DNA of 27,338 nt from an uncultured Lachnospiraceae bacterium (GCA_910586605.1 CAJUJR010000040.1:1-27338), one strand, 5' to 3'; shown: positions 8,127 to 16,454, numbered from the stretch's first letter. Notes: a model not told the origin generated them from the sequence alone. Made by a program: numbers and translations.

Positions 8127-8175
8127 TCGATAACCACTACGATTACAGCAATTTCCTATGAAGAGTTCCTAACGT

Positions 8176-8206
8176 AAAAGAGGAACTGCAAAACAGTTCC
8201 TCTTTT
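8176..8206. terminator. Bidirectional intrinsic terminator
   Basis: AAAAGAGGAACTG and CAGTTCCTCTTTT are exact 13-bp complements around CAAAA, giving T runs on both strands. It lies upstream of the M15 gene and downstream of the ftsH terminator, so it isolates the two. With 8104-8126 and 8078-8100 it fills much of the gene-free stretch 8054-8417; for the rest (8207-8356) I see only A/T-rich sequence and a short TGCACAAA/TTTGTGCA inverted repeat. Confidence 0.75.
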
Positions 8207-8356
8207 GGAGAAGGTATTTTTGTTACTTATGGGGTGTAGCAAAAACTATATAATGTATTGGGGTTTACGATGATTAGTATACCAGCAGGCACAGATAAAG
8301 TGTGCACAAATTACGAATTATTTTCTTTTTTCTTTTGTGCATCTTTACAAACAAAT

Positions 8357-8409
8357 AAAAAAAGCCGGGAAATACAGTTTAAAAACTGCCAAAAATCCAA
8401 CGGCTTTTT
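8357..8409 (-). terminator. ftsH terminator
   Basis: AAAAAGCCG (8359-8367) pairs with CGGCTTTTT (8401-8409); inside is a second hairpin CAGTTT-aa-AAACTG. On the minus strand the last arm gives a T run of seven. It begins 9 bp past the ftsH stop and ends the spoIIE-ftsH gene group. Confidence 0.75.
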
Positions 8410-8417
8410 CACTTTTC

Positions 8418-10268
8418 TTATAAAACAGGCTCTTCTTGAGGGAAAAGCGCCTCAAATTCCTGACGGTCAATACGTTCTTTTTCCATTAATAAGTTTGCAC
8501 AGGCATGGAGCACATCCATATTGTCTTCCAAAATCTTTTTCGCCTCCGCATATGCCTTATCAATAATCTTTTTCACTTCGCTGTCAATTGTTTTAGCAAC
8601 TTCCTCACTATAACCACGGCTTGTATGCCCAAAATCCCTTCCAATGAAAACTTCATCCTCATCAGCGTAATTAATCATGCCAATGCTTTCAGAAAAACCA
8701 TACTTCATTACCATGTCTTTTGCTGTTGAAGTCGCCTGCTTAATATCCTGCGAAGCCCCTGTCGTCACATCATCAAAAATCAATGATTCAGCAATTCTTC
8801 CTCCAAGGCTTGCAACAATATCCTGCATCATTTTCCCCCTTGTCAGGAACATTTCATCACGCTCTGGCAGGGGCATTGTATAACCAGCGGCCCCGCTTCC
8901 GGTCGGAATAACGGATACCATATGGACAGGCCCGACATCCGGAAGAATATGAAACAGGATTGCATGGCCAGCTTCATGGTACGCTGTAATCTTCTTATCT
9001 TTTTCAGAAATGATTTTGCTCTTCTTTTCCTTCCCAATCCCAACCTTGATAAAGGATTTACTGATATCCTCTTGCTCAATAAAGGAACGGTTTTCCCTTG
9101 CGCAGGCAATTGCCGCCTCGTTTAAAAGGTTTTCTAAATCTGCACCGGTAAAGCCAACGGTTGTCTGCGCAATCCTCCTTAAATCAACATCATCACCAAG
9201 CGGCTTCCCCTTTGCATGGACATTAAGAATCTCCTCACGCCCCCTTACATCCGGGCGGCCTACTGTCACACGGCGGTCAAAACGCCCTGGGCGCAGGATT
9301 GCAGGGTCCAGGATGTCTACACGGTTTGTAGCAGCCATTACAATAATTCCCTCATTTATCCCAAAACCGTCCATTTCCACTAACATCTGGTTTAATGTCT
9401 GCTCACGCTCATCATGTCCGCCGCCAAGGCCAGAACCTCTTTTCCGCGCTACAGCATCTATTTCATCAATAAACACAATACATGGCGCATTTTTCTTTGC
9501 TTCTGCAAACATATCCCGCACACGCGAAGCGCCGACACCGACAAACATTTCCACAAAGTCTGAACCTGACAGGCTGAAAAACGGAACGCCCGCCTCCCCT
9601 GCAACAGCCTTTGCAAGCAATGTCTTACCAGTTCCCGGAGGCCCGACTAACAAAATACCCTTCGGGATTCTTGCGCCCACCCCTGTGTATTTCCCAGGGT
9701 TTGCAAGAAAATCTACAATTTCCTCCAGCTCTTCTTTTTCCTCTTTTAGGCCTGCAACATCACGGAAACGCTTTGCATGTTCATCTGGGTCAATCCGCTG
9801 TGCACGGCTCTTCCCAAAATTCATCATCTTAGCATTGCTTCCGCCTGCCCCTGCAGACTGCGCAGACAGAAATGAGAACAGGAAAAAAATGGCAATAATC
9901 CCCAGACCATATGGCAGGAGTGTTGTAATTACCCAGGAAGGCTTCTGGATATTATTCACCTTACATCTTTTGGCCAGAGCCGGATCACTTAATACAAGTT
10001 CCTCTATTTCCTTTACATCAGATACATAAAAATTAACCGAAGAACCATCTGACTTCAAAATATGGATTTCACCAGTCGGCACCTCTTCATTTGGCAGGAT
10101 TTCTACGGAATCAACATTTCCCGCCGTCCAATCCTCACGGAATGAGGCGATATTATAATTACTGTTGGAAGACTGGTTAAAAACTCCTGATACATAAACT
10201 GCCACAAAAATAATGGCAAGAATCAGGATATAAAAACCAATTCCCCCTGTTTTCATCTGTTTTTTCAT
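8418..10268 (-). CDS. ftsH: ATP-dependent zinc metalloprotease FtsH
   Basis: Membrane-anchored AAA+ protease that degrades unassembled membrane proteins and regulatory proteins. From ATG 10268 (AAGGAGA seven bases upstream) the protein has 616 residues. It shows two transmembrane helices (about 11-29 and 112-136) bracketing a small outside domain; Walker A GPPGTGKT at 209-216; Walker B FIDEIDA at 266-272; the second region of homology ending GRFDRRVTVGRPD at about 329-340; and zinc motif HEAGH at 431-435 with the third ligand in ASQDIKQAT. It is the last gene of the conserved order tilS-hpt-ftsH. The frame extends six codons further to a TTG at 10286, which overlaps the ribosome binding site and is not used. 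Confidence 0.98.
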   Translation of the reverse strand: MKKQMKTGGIGFYILILAIIFVAVYVSGVFNQSSNSNYNIASFREDWTAGNVDSVEILPNEEVPTGEIHILKSDGSSVNFYVSDVKEIEELVLSDPALAKRCKVNNIQKPSWVITTLLPYGLGIIAIFFLFSFLSAQSAGAGGSNAKMMNFGKSRAQRIDPDEHAKRFRDVAGLKEEKEELEEIVDFLANPGKYTGVGARIPKGILLVGPPGTGKTLLAKAVAGEAGVPFFSLSGSDFVEMFVGVGASRVRDMFAEAKKNAPCIVFIDEIDAVARKRGSGLGGGHDEREQTLNQMLVEMDGFGINEGIIVMAATNRVDILDPAILRPGRFDRRVTVGRPDVRGREEILNVHAKGKPLGDDVDLRRIAQTTVGFTGADLENLLNEAAIACARENRSFIEQEDISKSFIKVGIGKEKKSKIISEKDKKITAYHEAGHAILFHILPDVGPVHMVSVIPTGSGAAGYTMPLPERDEMFLTRGKMMQDIVASLGGRIAESLIFDDVTTGASQDIKQATSTAKDMVMKYGFSESIGMINYADEDEVFIGRDFGHTSRGYSEEVAKTIDSEVKKIIDKAYAEAKKILEDNMDVLHACANLLMEKERIDRQEFEALFPQEEPVL

Positions 10269-10315
10269 GAAAAATCTCCTTTTCAATTATTCTTCAGGAA
10301 CTCCAGGAAAAGAAG

Positions 10316-10337
10316 CCAGGCCTCCCCAAATGCCTGG
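10316..10337 (-). terminator. Weak hairpin between hpt and ftsH
   Basis: CCAGGC pairs with GCCTGG around a 10-base loop. On the minus strand it is followed by CTTCTTTTCC, a poor T run, so partial termination or mRNA processing between hpt and ftsH is more likely than a full stop. Confidence 0.45.
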
Positions 10338-10346
10338 GCGGTTCTC

Positions 10347-10874
10347 CTATTCCTCAAATTCCAGAACCCCAATATAAGGCAGATTACGGTACTTCTGCGC
10401 ATAATCTAACCCATACCCCACAATAAACTGATCCGGAACTTCATAACCAATATATTCCGTTTCAATCTCAGCTTCACGGCGCGACGGCTTATCCAGAAGC
10501 GCACAGATTTCCAAACTTGCCGGATTCCTTGCCAGAAGCATTTTTTTTACCATGCTGAGCGTTTTCCCTGTATCTACGATATCCTCCACAATCAGGCAAT
10601 GGCGTCCCTCAAGCGGCTCATCCAAATCTTTACGGATTTCAAGCTTCCCTGTGCTGACTGTACCATCCTCATAACTAGAGGCTGCCATAAAATCTATTGT
10701 TACAGGCATTGTCAGCCTTTTTGCCAGTTCAGTAAAAAAGAAGACGCTCCCTTTCAATATACAAATCAAATGCAGCGGCTCTTCCCTATATTTTTCATTT
10801 ATCTGCCCCGCAAGCTGTGCAATCCTTTCAGCGACTTGTTCCTCTGAAAACATCTCATGTACTATTTCTTTCAT
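10347..10874 (-). CDS. hpt: Hypoxanthine phosphoribosyltransferase
   Basis: Purine salvage enzyme that makes IMP or GMP from hypoxanthine or guanine and PRPP. The 175-residue length is normal. The PRPP-binding loop is LIVEDIVDTGKTL (about 94-106). LKGSVFFF near residue 40 and the aromatic base-binding YRNLPYIGVLE near the C-terminus are also typical. The start overlaps the tilS stop as ATGA and is preceded by GGGGAG. The tilS-hpt-ftsH order is conserved across Firmicutes; in Bacillus TilS and HprT have been reported to act together on ftsH expression. Confidence 0.97.
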   Translation of the reverse strand: MKEIVHEMFSEEQVAERIAQLAGQINEKYREEPLHLICILKGSVFFFTELAKRLTMPVTIDFMAASSYEDGTVSTGKLEIRKDLDEPLEGRHCLIVEDIVDTGKTLSMVKKMLLARNPASLEICALLDKPSRREAEIETEYIGYEVPDQFIVGYGLDYAQKYRNLPYIGVLEFEE

Positions 10875-12316
10875 GTTGCTCCCCTTTCTTCCTTAGAGCG
10901 GTTATCCCTCATGTAAGCATAAACTACTTTCTCTGTCTTTTCCGTAACATAATAATAAGCGCTGCACCGGTTCAATGCAGGCACCCACAGAATATGATGC
11001 CCTTCTGCCAAAACCAATGTTTTGCCCCGCTGTTCGCGTGATACCTTCCCATCAATAAACAGACGGCTTAATTTCTTTGTCCTGCCCGCCTGGTCCAGCC
11101 ACATATAATCCCCATTTTCTGGAAAACGGAGTTTCGGCATACAACCCATTCTATCATAATCAAAACATTTCGTACAGTGCTTTTTCCAATTGTTCCCTGG
11201 GATTTTTTCCTTCCCTCCCTTTTCAAAGACAATAAAACAATGTCTTTCCTCCCCAAGCAGCATCTCATATTCCTTCTGAAATTCAATATTTTCCCCTAAA
11301 TATGGCAGATTCCCTTCGTTTTCTTCCATGTTTTCCTTTCTGTATAAGGAAAGAAAACCATATGATTTTTCTGCCTGTATGCCATATGGGAGCATCACTT
11401 TCCTGCCTGTCCCCCCGTTAAAAAGGCCACAAACCATTTGGATATGCGTTGCTGTAATATCTTTTTTCTGCCCGCAAAGTTCCTGGATCATCCGTAGAAT
11501 AACCTCCCTTTGTAGTACATTTGGAAGTAAGGCATATTCTGCCTCCTGCATACTTCTCGTTCCTATCCCTTTTTTCACAATCCTGTGATATGCCTGCTCT
11601 GCCTCCCCGTCGATAAACTCCATTATCTCCTGCAGATGACAGCCGGCCTGTACTATATGCGGAACAGCCGCCGGCTGTATTTCCCTCTGTAAATAAGGGA
11701 TTACCCGGTTCCTTAACAAATTCCGGGAATAAGCATCCTGCAAATTCGTTGAATCCTGGCAATATGCAATCTGTTTCTCAAAAAGCGCTTTTTCAATCTC
11801 CTTCCGGCTGATCCCTAACAAAGGCCGAATAATATGCCCCCTCTTTGGGCGCATGCCTCCCAGCCCACGCAGGCTGCTTCCCCTAAGAAGCTGAAACAGA
11901 ATTGTCTCCGCCTGATCCTCCTGGTGATGGGCTACCGCTATTTTCTGGAGTCCTGATTCTTTCCTGCATTCCTCAAAACACTGATACCGGAAGGTCCTCC
12001 CTGCTTCCTCTTCTGTCATATGCTGTTCCTTTGCAAGCTCCGGCACTTCCCCTTTATAGACCTTGCAAGGGATTCCAAGGCTTCCGGCAAAAGAGCAGGC
12101 ATATTCCTGGTCCCTTTGCGCCTCTTCCCCCCGGATGCCGTGATTTACATGGACAGCAATAAGGCGGAGCCCCCACTGCTCTTTCAGCAAAGAAAGCACA
12201 TAGAGCAGGAAAACAGAATCTGCCCCGCCAGAAAGCCCTACTGCAATTCCGTCGCCTTCCGAAATAAGATTATTTTCCCTACAATATCTCTCTATTTTTC
12301 CACAAAGATACTCCAT
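10871..12316 (-). CDS. tilS: tRNA(Ile)-lysidine synthetase
   Basis: Essential enzyme that converts C34 of the CAU-anticodon tRNA(Ile) to lysidine, changing both aminoacylation and decoding from Met to Ile. The N-terminal N-type ATP-pyrophosphatase domain has the P-loop GLSGGADSVF (SGGADS at 29-34), with HVNHGIRGEEAQRD and AHHQEDQAETILFQLLRG further on. The C-terminal region carries the TilS substrate-binding domains, ending near SREQRGKTLVLAEGHHILWVP. The 481 residues are typical. The ribosome binding site (AAGGAT) is modest, and a palindromic repeat sits directly upstream, overlapping the spoIIE stop. Confidence 0.96.
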   Translation of the reverse strand: MEYLCGKIERYCRENNLISEGDGIAVGLSGGADSVFLLYVLSLLKEQWGLRLIAVHVNHGIRGEEAQRDQEYACSFAGSLGIPCKVYKGEVPELAKEQHMTEEEAGRTFRYQCFEECRKESGLQKIAVAHHQEDQAETILFQLLRGSSLRGLGGMRPKRGHIIRPLLGISRKEIEKALFEKQIAYCQDSTNLQDAYSRNLLRNRVIPYLQREIQPAAVPHIVQAGCHLQEIMEFIDGEAEQAYHRIVKKGIGTRSMQEAEYALLPNVLQREVILRMIQELCGQKKDITATHIQMVCGLFNGGTGRKVMLPYGIQAEKSYGFLSLYRKENMEENEGNLPYLGENIEFQKEYEMLLGEERHCFIVFEKGGKEKIPGNNWKKHCTKCFDYDRMGCMPKLRFPENGDYMWLDQAGRTKKLSRLFIDGKVSREQRGKTLVLAEGHHILWVPALNRCSAYYYVTEKTEKVVYAYMRDNRSKEERGAT

Positions 12317-12331
12317 TCTTTTATCCTTTTA

Positions 12332-12387
12332 GAAACTGCCAACAATTAACTTGAACAGCTTGTTCTATTAATTTAATTGACAGTCCC
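12332..12387. repeat. Palindromic element overlapping the spoIIE stop codon
   Basis: Imperfect arms GAAACTGCCAACAATTAA and TTAATTGACAGTCCC with an inner hairpin GAACA-gct-TGTTC. The ends resemble the GGAACTGT/ACAGTTCC element at 7238-7325. The last SpoIIE residues (RDCQLN) are encoded by its right arm, so the element appears to have supplied the end of the gene. Confidence 0.55.
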
Positions 12388-14689
12388 TTATCTTTCTGTC
12401 TAAATTATCGTATACTTTTACTACCATAACACTCATATCATCCTCTGGTTCCATATTCCAACGAGCCATTGCCTCATCCAGGAGCCGGTCTGCTATATCC
12501 TGCGGATTCAGCCTATCTTCAAAGCATTCCCACAAAAGAATTTCCAGGCACTCCTGTTCTTCTAAAAAGCTGTCTGCAACCCCGTCCGTCATCATTATAA
12601 CATAATCTCCAGCCGCTATACCAGTATTTCTCATATATGGCTCCATCTCGTCCATCACGCCTATCGGCAATGCTTCCCCTTCAATCCGTTCCACTTCTCC
12701 CTGATGGTACAGATACGTTGTGCTGGCGCCGCATTTTACAAACTGGCAGCTTCTCTTATATAGGTTCAACACTGCAATATCTGCCGTAGCAAAATTATGC
12801 GAATCCTCTTTTGACATATAAATCGAATTAATCAGCCGGAGCGATGAACTCTCTGAAAAGCCAGCCTCCGTCATTTGTTCCAGAAGTTCTATAACCTGTT
12901 CGCTCTCCTCACAGGCATCATCCCCACTTCCCATCCCGTCAGAAAGCGCCATTAAAAGTTCGCCGCTTGGAAGATACATACAGGAAAACGTATCTCCTGA
13001 TACCTCCTCCCCAGCCTTTGGAAGCCTGCTGATTCCGGTTATGGCAGTAAGTTTTGCACATTCCTCAAATATGAACTCCTCTTCCTCCCTTGGGAATACC
13101 TTCCTGCATTCTTCACAGGGAATTACTTTACACCCAATTAAATCTGATATCATTTCCCCCACCTCTTTTGTAGTTACATACCGTCCACGCCAGGTCCTGC
13201 CCTTGACATGCACCTCCAGCCTCCCATCGTATTTCTCATAAAAAGCAATCTCTGAAACAGTAACCCTCCTTTTTCGTAGTTCTTTTATAATTCTCTCCTG
13301 CAAATCAGCCGGAAGCTTCTGCACATTTGGAAGTTTTTCTGCAAGCTCGTCCACAATTTCCCCTACTTCACGCATCTGCCTTGCAATCACTCTCTGGTTT
13401 TGCGCCATTTTATTCTGGAAGCCCATCGCCATATTTGCTATATGGATATTCTGGTTTGCCTCTGATAAAAAACGTTCCTGATGAATGCACTCCCTAGTAA
13501 ATTCTACCGGCATCTGTTCCAATACAATCTGCCCTTGTTCTTGCGCCAATGCCAGCGTACCAAACATCTCCGGACGCATTAATGCAATCTGCCCCCTGCA
13601 ATTCTCACAATTTTCACAACGGCTGCAAATATTATTTGACATTATTTCCATCATTTTCCTTGCATCCTTCGGGTTCATCAATTCACCCTCTTGCGATTCC
13701 TTTGCCATTGAAGAAGATAGGTTCTGAAAAGAATTGGAAAAATCTTTCAGCTTGTACTTCATTAATTTCTGCAGTTTTTCGCTTTCCCAATTATCCTGCC
13801 AGCTTCCTGCATGGACCTGTATTTTACCAAGGAATTTTTCTGGAATCAACAAGAACACCCCTCCGGCTATTGCAATCCCTTCCAATTCCCCCATCCCTAT
13901 CATACTTTGGTTCACTACGCTCCCAAGCGCAAATGCCATTAAAAAAAAGCTGGCGCATAAAAGCAGCTTGCCCTGCTCCCTAAGCATCCCTGCGCAAATC
14001 CCCATCAATGCCATAATCCCAATCATGCTGCTTTCCCAGCCGCAAACAGCTAAAACACATCCTCCTATTGCCCCTGCAATCGCCCCTGTCCCTGTCCCAT
14101 AACAATATCCCATAATCAACGTTAGGAAATAGGTAACTGTCAATATAACAGAAATCTCCGCAATAATAATATCCGGCAGCCCCAAAACCCCAAAAGCACC
14201 CAGCATTACAAGGCTTATAACCTCCTCATTCCCAAGGTTCTGCCCTTTTTTTGAGTGTAATAAAAAATGGATTCCATCATATAATATCCTGGTAGCAGCT
14301 AACGCAAGCACCGTCTCCAAAAAGCCCATCCAGATGTCGTACCGGCTATGTGGCATCAGGTACAGCCGGAATGCAGTCAGCGCCCCAACAGCAAAGCACA
14401 AAAGCAGGGCGGCATGTCCCATCCTTACAGACACGTTTTTCTTTTCAAGCAAATCTACTGCAAGCACAACTGCAAGCATTGCCATTCCACTGCACAATAC
14501 ATTTTCCATCGGGAACACCATAAGCATCCCTAGGACCACACTAATCCCAACCGGAATCTTTGCCCCTTCTTCCGTATACCCCGCTGCAAAAAATGCAATC
14601 CCAATCGGATTAATCCCGAACAAATTAACCCTTCCCAGAAAAAAGCCAAGTACAATCTGTAATAACATCTTTTTCTGAATGACTTTCAT
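12368..14689 (-). CDS. spoIIE: Stage II sporulation protein E, membrane serine phosphatase
   Basis: Sits at the asymmetric division septum; dephosphorylates SpoIIAA-P to release sigma-F in the forespore and assists septum formation through FtsZ. The 773-residue protein has about ten hydrophobic helices in residues 1-300, a middle oligomerisation region that includes a Cys cluster (CSRCENCENC), and a C-terminal PP2C phosphatase domain with LMALSDGMGSGDDA and VIMMTDGVADSF. Start 14689 is chosen because AGAGGTG lies six bases upstream; a GTG at 14698 is too close to that site. Its promoter carries a Spo0A box and a 21-bp spacer, as in Bacillus. Gene order divIC-spoIIE-tilS is conserved. Confidence 0.97.
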   Translation of the reverse strand: MKVIQKKMLLQIVLGFFLGRVNLFGINPIGIAFFAAGYTEEGAKIPVGISVVLGMLMVFPMENVLCSGMAMLAVVLAVDLLEKKNVSVRMGHAALLLCFAVGALTAFRLYLMPHSRYDIWMGFLETVLALAATRILYDGIHFLLHSKKGQNLGNEEVISLVMLGAFGVLGLPDIIIAEISVILTVTYFLTLIMGYCYGTGTGAIAGAIGGCVLAVCGWESSMIGIMALMGICAGMLREQGKLLLCASFFLMAFALGSVVNQSMIGMGELEGIAIAGGVFLLIPEKFLGKIQVHAGSWQDNWESEKLQKLMKYKLKDFSNSFQNLSSSMAKESQEGELMNPKDARKMMEIMSNNICSRCENCENCRGQIALMRPEMFGTLALAQEQGQIVLEQMPVEFTRECIHQERFLSEANQNIHIANMAMGFQNKMAQNQRVIARQMREVGEIVDELAEKLPNVQKLPADLQERIIKELRKRRVTVSEIAFYEKYDGRLEVHVKGRTWRGRYVTTKEVGEMISDLIGCKVIPCEECRKVFPREEEEFIFEECAKLTAITGISRLPKAGEEVSGDTFSCMYLPSGELLMALSDGMGSGDDACEESEQVIELLEQMTEAGFSESSSLRLINSIYMSKEDSHNFATADIAVLNLYKRSCQFVKCGASTTYLYHQGEVERIEGEALPIGVMDEMEPYMRNTGIAAGDYVIMMTDGVADSFLEEQECLEILLWECFEDRLNPQDIADRLLDEAMARWNMEPEDDMSVMVVKVYDNLDRKIRDCQLN

Positions 14690-14731
14690 ATCCCACACCT
14701 CTTCTATTCAACATCATTATCTAGTGAACAA

Positions 14732-14764
14732 AGTATAGAAAAGGCTCTTTGCAAATTTTGTCAA
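14732..14764 (-). promoter_or_regulatory. Sigma-A/Spo0A-type spoIIE promoter with 21-bp spacer
   Basis: On the minus strand TTGACA (14759-14764) and TATACT (14732-14737) are separated by exactly 21 bases. Near-perfect boxes with 21-22 bp spacing are the hallmark of Spo0A-activated sigma-A promoters such as Bacillus spoIIE and spoIIG. On the plus strand the -35 region also reads TGTCAAA, one base off the 0A consensus TGTCGAA. Confidence 0.75.
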
Positions 14765-14789
14765 ATCATAAGTTCAAGGCAAAAAAAGA

Positions 14790-14798
14790 TTTCGACAA
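14790..14798 (-). promoter_or_regulatory. Spo0A box upstream of spoIIE
   Basis: TTGTCGAAA on the minus strand contains the consensus 0A box TGTCGAA without a mismatch. It lies 26 bp upstream of the -35, where activating boxes are found in Bacillus stage II promoters. Confidence 0.75.
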
Positions 14799-14815
14799 TT
14801 TCCTAAAAGGGACTG

Positions 14816-14877
14816 TTAAAATAGAACTTTACAGTTTGTACAGTTACCCTTAATAGTTCCTAACATTAAAATAGAAC
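14816..14877. repeat. Direct repeat downstream of divIC
   Basis: TTAAAATAGAAC occurs exactly at 14816-14827 and 14866-14877, 50 bp apart. The flanks (GGGACTGTT on the left, GACAAGTCC on the right) are weakly complementary, so this may be a decayed palindrome of the GGAACTGT family. No clear divIC terminator is seen. Confidence 0.5.
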
Positions 14878-14906
14878 CTGGCAGCCTAAACTGACAAGTC
14901 CTATTC

Positions 14907-15206
14907 CTATTCCTCTTCTTCTGGTTCAAATATAATCTCACCTTTATGTACTAACCCAAATTTTTCCCTGGCGACCTCTTCTACATATTCATCGGTCTTT
15001 ACATAATCCTTAAATTCCTCTATTTCCTTTTTTTCCTTGGAACATTCCTTTTTCTGCTTTTCCAGTTCCTTTATCTGAGCTGCATACTCCTGTCCCTTCG
15101 CTTTTAATGTATTTTGCTTATATATTAACGTAGTACAAAGCACTGCTGCCAATAAAATAACCCCAAAGACAGTTGCCCGGCTCAGCCTTTTCCGCTTCTT
15201 CCTCAC
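14907..15206 (-). CDS. divIC: Septum formation initiator, DivIC/FtsB family
   Basis: Small bitopic division protein of about 99 residues that joins FtsL and DivIB/FtsQ at the septum. Basic N-terminus (RKKRKRLSRA), one transmembrane helix (TVFGVILLAAVLCTTLIY), then a coiled coil rich in K and E (about 35-65), followed by YVEEVAREKFGLVHKGE, the conserved DivIC/FtsB tail. Start GTG 15206 has GGTGA five bases upstream; the frame extends to TTG 15218, with GTG 15215 also possible. Its position between yabQ and spoIIE matches Bacillus divIC. Confidence 0.9.
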   Translation of the reverse strand: MRKKRKRLSRATVFGVILLAAVLCTTLIYKQNTLKAKGQEYAAQIKELEKQKKECSKEKKEIEEFKDYVKTDEYVEEVAREKFGLVHKGEIIFEPEEEE

Positions 15207-15316
15207 TGCTCTCACCAACCTTTATAAATCTCACATTATTATATTCCCTATTTTCCATATCCATATCCCACACTTCCCAATATAAACCTATTTTTATCCT
15301 ATTGTTTTACTATATA

Positions 15317-15754
15317 CTATTTGCGCGAAGATTGCAACGCCCTTTTTCTCCTTGCTAAAACCCTTTCCTGTATCTTTTTCATCCGTTTTTTTACGCTGAA
15401 ATATCTCCAAACCTTAGAAAACCAACAAAGCAGCCTGCGTTTGGGCTTTTCCAGATATCTCCGCCCAAGCCGCCTCAACACACTGCTGATTCCTTTTTCA
15501 TATAAAATGCCGCCCAAAAAAACTGCTAACGCTCCATACCAACGTATTTCCCCATTATTATATATAAAAAAAACCGCATAAGCCGGAACTGCTGCCACAG
15601 TCCAGTATAAAATATCCTCTGTCCATACAACCGCCCTGCAATGTGGAATAATCCACCGTAGGAACCGCCAGAAATCATATCCCAGCATCATTATCATCCC
15701 CAGGCAAAGCGTAACAAGCACAAAACGGACCTGTCCCATGATTATTTCGGTCAC
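15317..15754 (-). CDS. yabQ: Spore cortex protein YabQ
   Basis: Mother-cell membrane protein needed for spore cortex formation. The 145 residues hold about four hydrophobic segments (QVRFVLVTLCLGMIMMLGYD; YWTVAAVPAYAVFFIY; GALAVFLGGILY among them) and a strongly basic C-terminus. Start is GTG 15754, overlapping the yabP stop, with GGGAGG eight bases upstream. It lies in the conserved order yabP-yabQ-divIC and should be transcribed from the sigma-E-type promoter before yabP. Confidence 0.92.
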   Translation of the reverse strand: MTEIIMGQVRFVLVTLCLGMIMMLGYDFWRFLRWIIPHCRAVVWTEDILYWTVAAVPAYAVFFIYNNGEIRWYGALAVFLGGILYEKGISSVLRRLGRRYLEKPKRRLLCWFSKVWRYFSVKKRMKKIQERVLARRKRALQSSRK

Positions 15755-16047
15755 TGAAACATCCTCCCTAAAAAGGAAGCCGCTTTTTTCTGTGGCTCTT
15801 CCTTATCAGAATATGCAAAACTGTCAATCCTCCCATCTACATCTACTTCCCCCTTCTCTAGCGAAAGGCGGTTCACATGCAGTTCATCGCCACGAATCAA
15901 CAAGATCCCCTGTTCCGTTTCCAAATATACTTCTTTCGCATCAAAAGACAGGACATCCCTGACGCCAGACAAGACTGCCGTTTTCCTGGCATTCAGGTAA
16001 ACCTTATGTACGCTCCTCCTGTTTTCATCATAAAGTCTGTCATCCAT
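15751..16047 (-). CDS. yabP: Sporulation protein YabP
   Basis: A 98-residue soluble beta-rich protein of the YabP family, required for normal spore cortex and coat assembly; it resembles YqfC. Conserved features seen are NRRSVHKVYLNARKTAVLSG near the start, VLSFDAKEVYLETEQGILLI in the middle, and LHVNRLSLEKGEVDVDGRID. Start 16047 has GGGGAGG seven bases upstream. The frame continues to 16146, but that part overlaps the promoter and is not used. Confidence 0.93.
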   Translation of the reverse strand: MDDRLYDENRRSVHKVYLNARKTAVLSGVRDVLSFDAKEVYLETEQGILLIRGDELHVNRLSLEKGEVDVDGRIDSFAYSDKEEPQKKAASFLGRMFQ

Positions 16048-16104
16048 AAAAAAAGCCTCCCCACATACTTTTTGTCCATACCGCTCCCGATGTATGGATA
16101 ATTC

Positions 16105-16133
16105 AGTATATGAGGAGACATTATATTTTATGC
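16105..16133 (-). promoter_or_regulatory. Sigma-E-type promoter of yabP-yabQ
   Basis: On the minus strand GCATAAA (16127-16133), a 14-base spacer, and CATATACT (16105-16112). This fits the sigma-E consensus GHATATT-N14-CATACAHT with few mismatches. It lies about 58 bp upstream of the yabP start, and yabP is sigma-E-controlled in Bacillus. Confidence 0.65.
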
Positions 16134-16163
16134 TGAAAAAAGGCAAAAATTAAAGAACGTCTG

Positions 16164-16403
16164 TTACAGGACTTTATATAATTCTTTGGCTTCCTCTTTT
16201 TTATAAGTCTCTGTAACACTTAAAACTTCAACCTTAACTACCTTATCACCAAATGTAATCTCAATGACATCCCCTGGCTTCACATTAAGGGAGGCTTTAG
16301 CAACCTTACCATTTACAGTTATCCTTCCTGCATCACATGCCTCATTTGCCACTGGGCGCCGTTTAATCAACCTTGACACCTTCAAATACTTATCTAAACG
16401 CAT
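16164..16403 (-). CDS. rqcP: RqcP, S4-domain ribosome quality-control protein
   Basis: A 79-residue S4 RNA-binding protein (MRLDKYLKVSRLIKRRPVAN, then ITVNGKVAKASLNVKPGD). RqcP/YabO works with RqcH on stalled 50S subunits during addition of C-terminal alanine tails. TAGGAGG precedes the start. It sits between hup and yabP, as rqcP sits before yabP in Bacillus. Some databases label it Hsp15-like; synteny supports RqcP. Confidence 0.93.
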   Translation of the reverse strand: MRLDKYLKVSRLIKRRPVANEACDAGRITVNGKVAKASLNVKPGDVIEITFGDKVVKVEVLSVTETYKKEEAKELYKVL

Positions 16404-16431
16404 CCTAAAAGCCTCCTATCAAATCAGAAAA

Positions 16432-16454
16432 GAGGTTGTACCACCGACAACCTC
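16432..16454 (-). terminator. Hairpin between hup and rqcP
   Basis: GAGGTTGT pairs with ACAACCTC (8 bp) around a 7-base loop. On the minus strand TTTT follows. It should end part of the abundant hup message while letting some transcription into rqcP. Confidence 0.6.

Noticed and set aside
8054..8137. Longer M15 peptidase with 28 more N-terminal residues
   Set aside because: That part is encoded by two leader hairpins, has no ribosome binding site and would bury the signal peptide.
9010..10029. 339-codon open frame on the plus strand opposite ftsH
   Set aside because: It is a shadow of the strongly conserved ftsH gene, rich in Ser and Pro with no domain or start signal.
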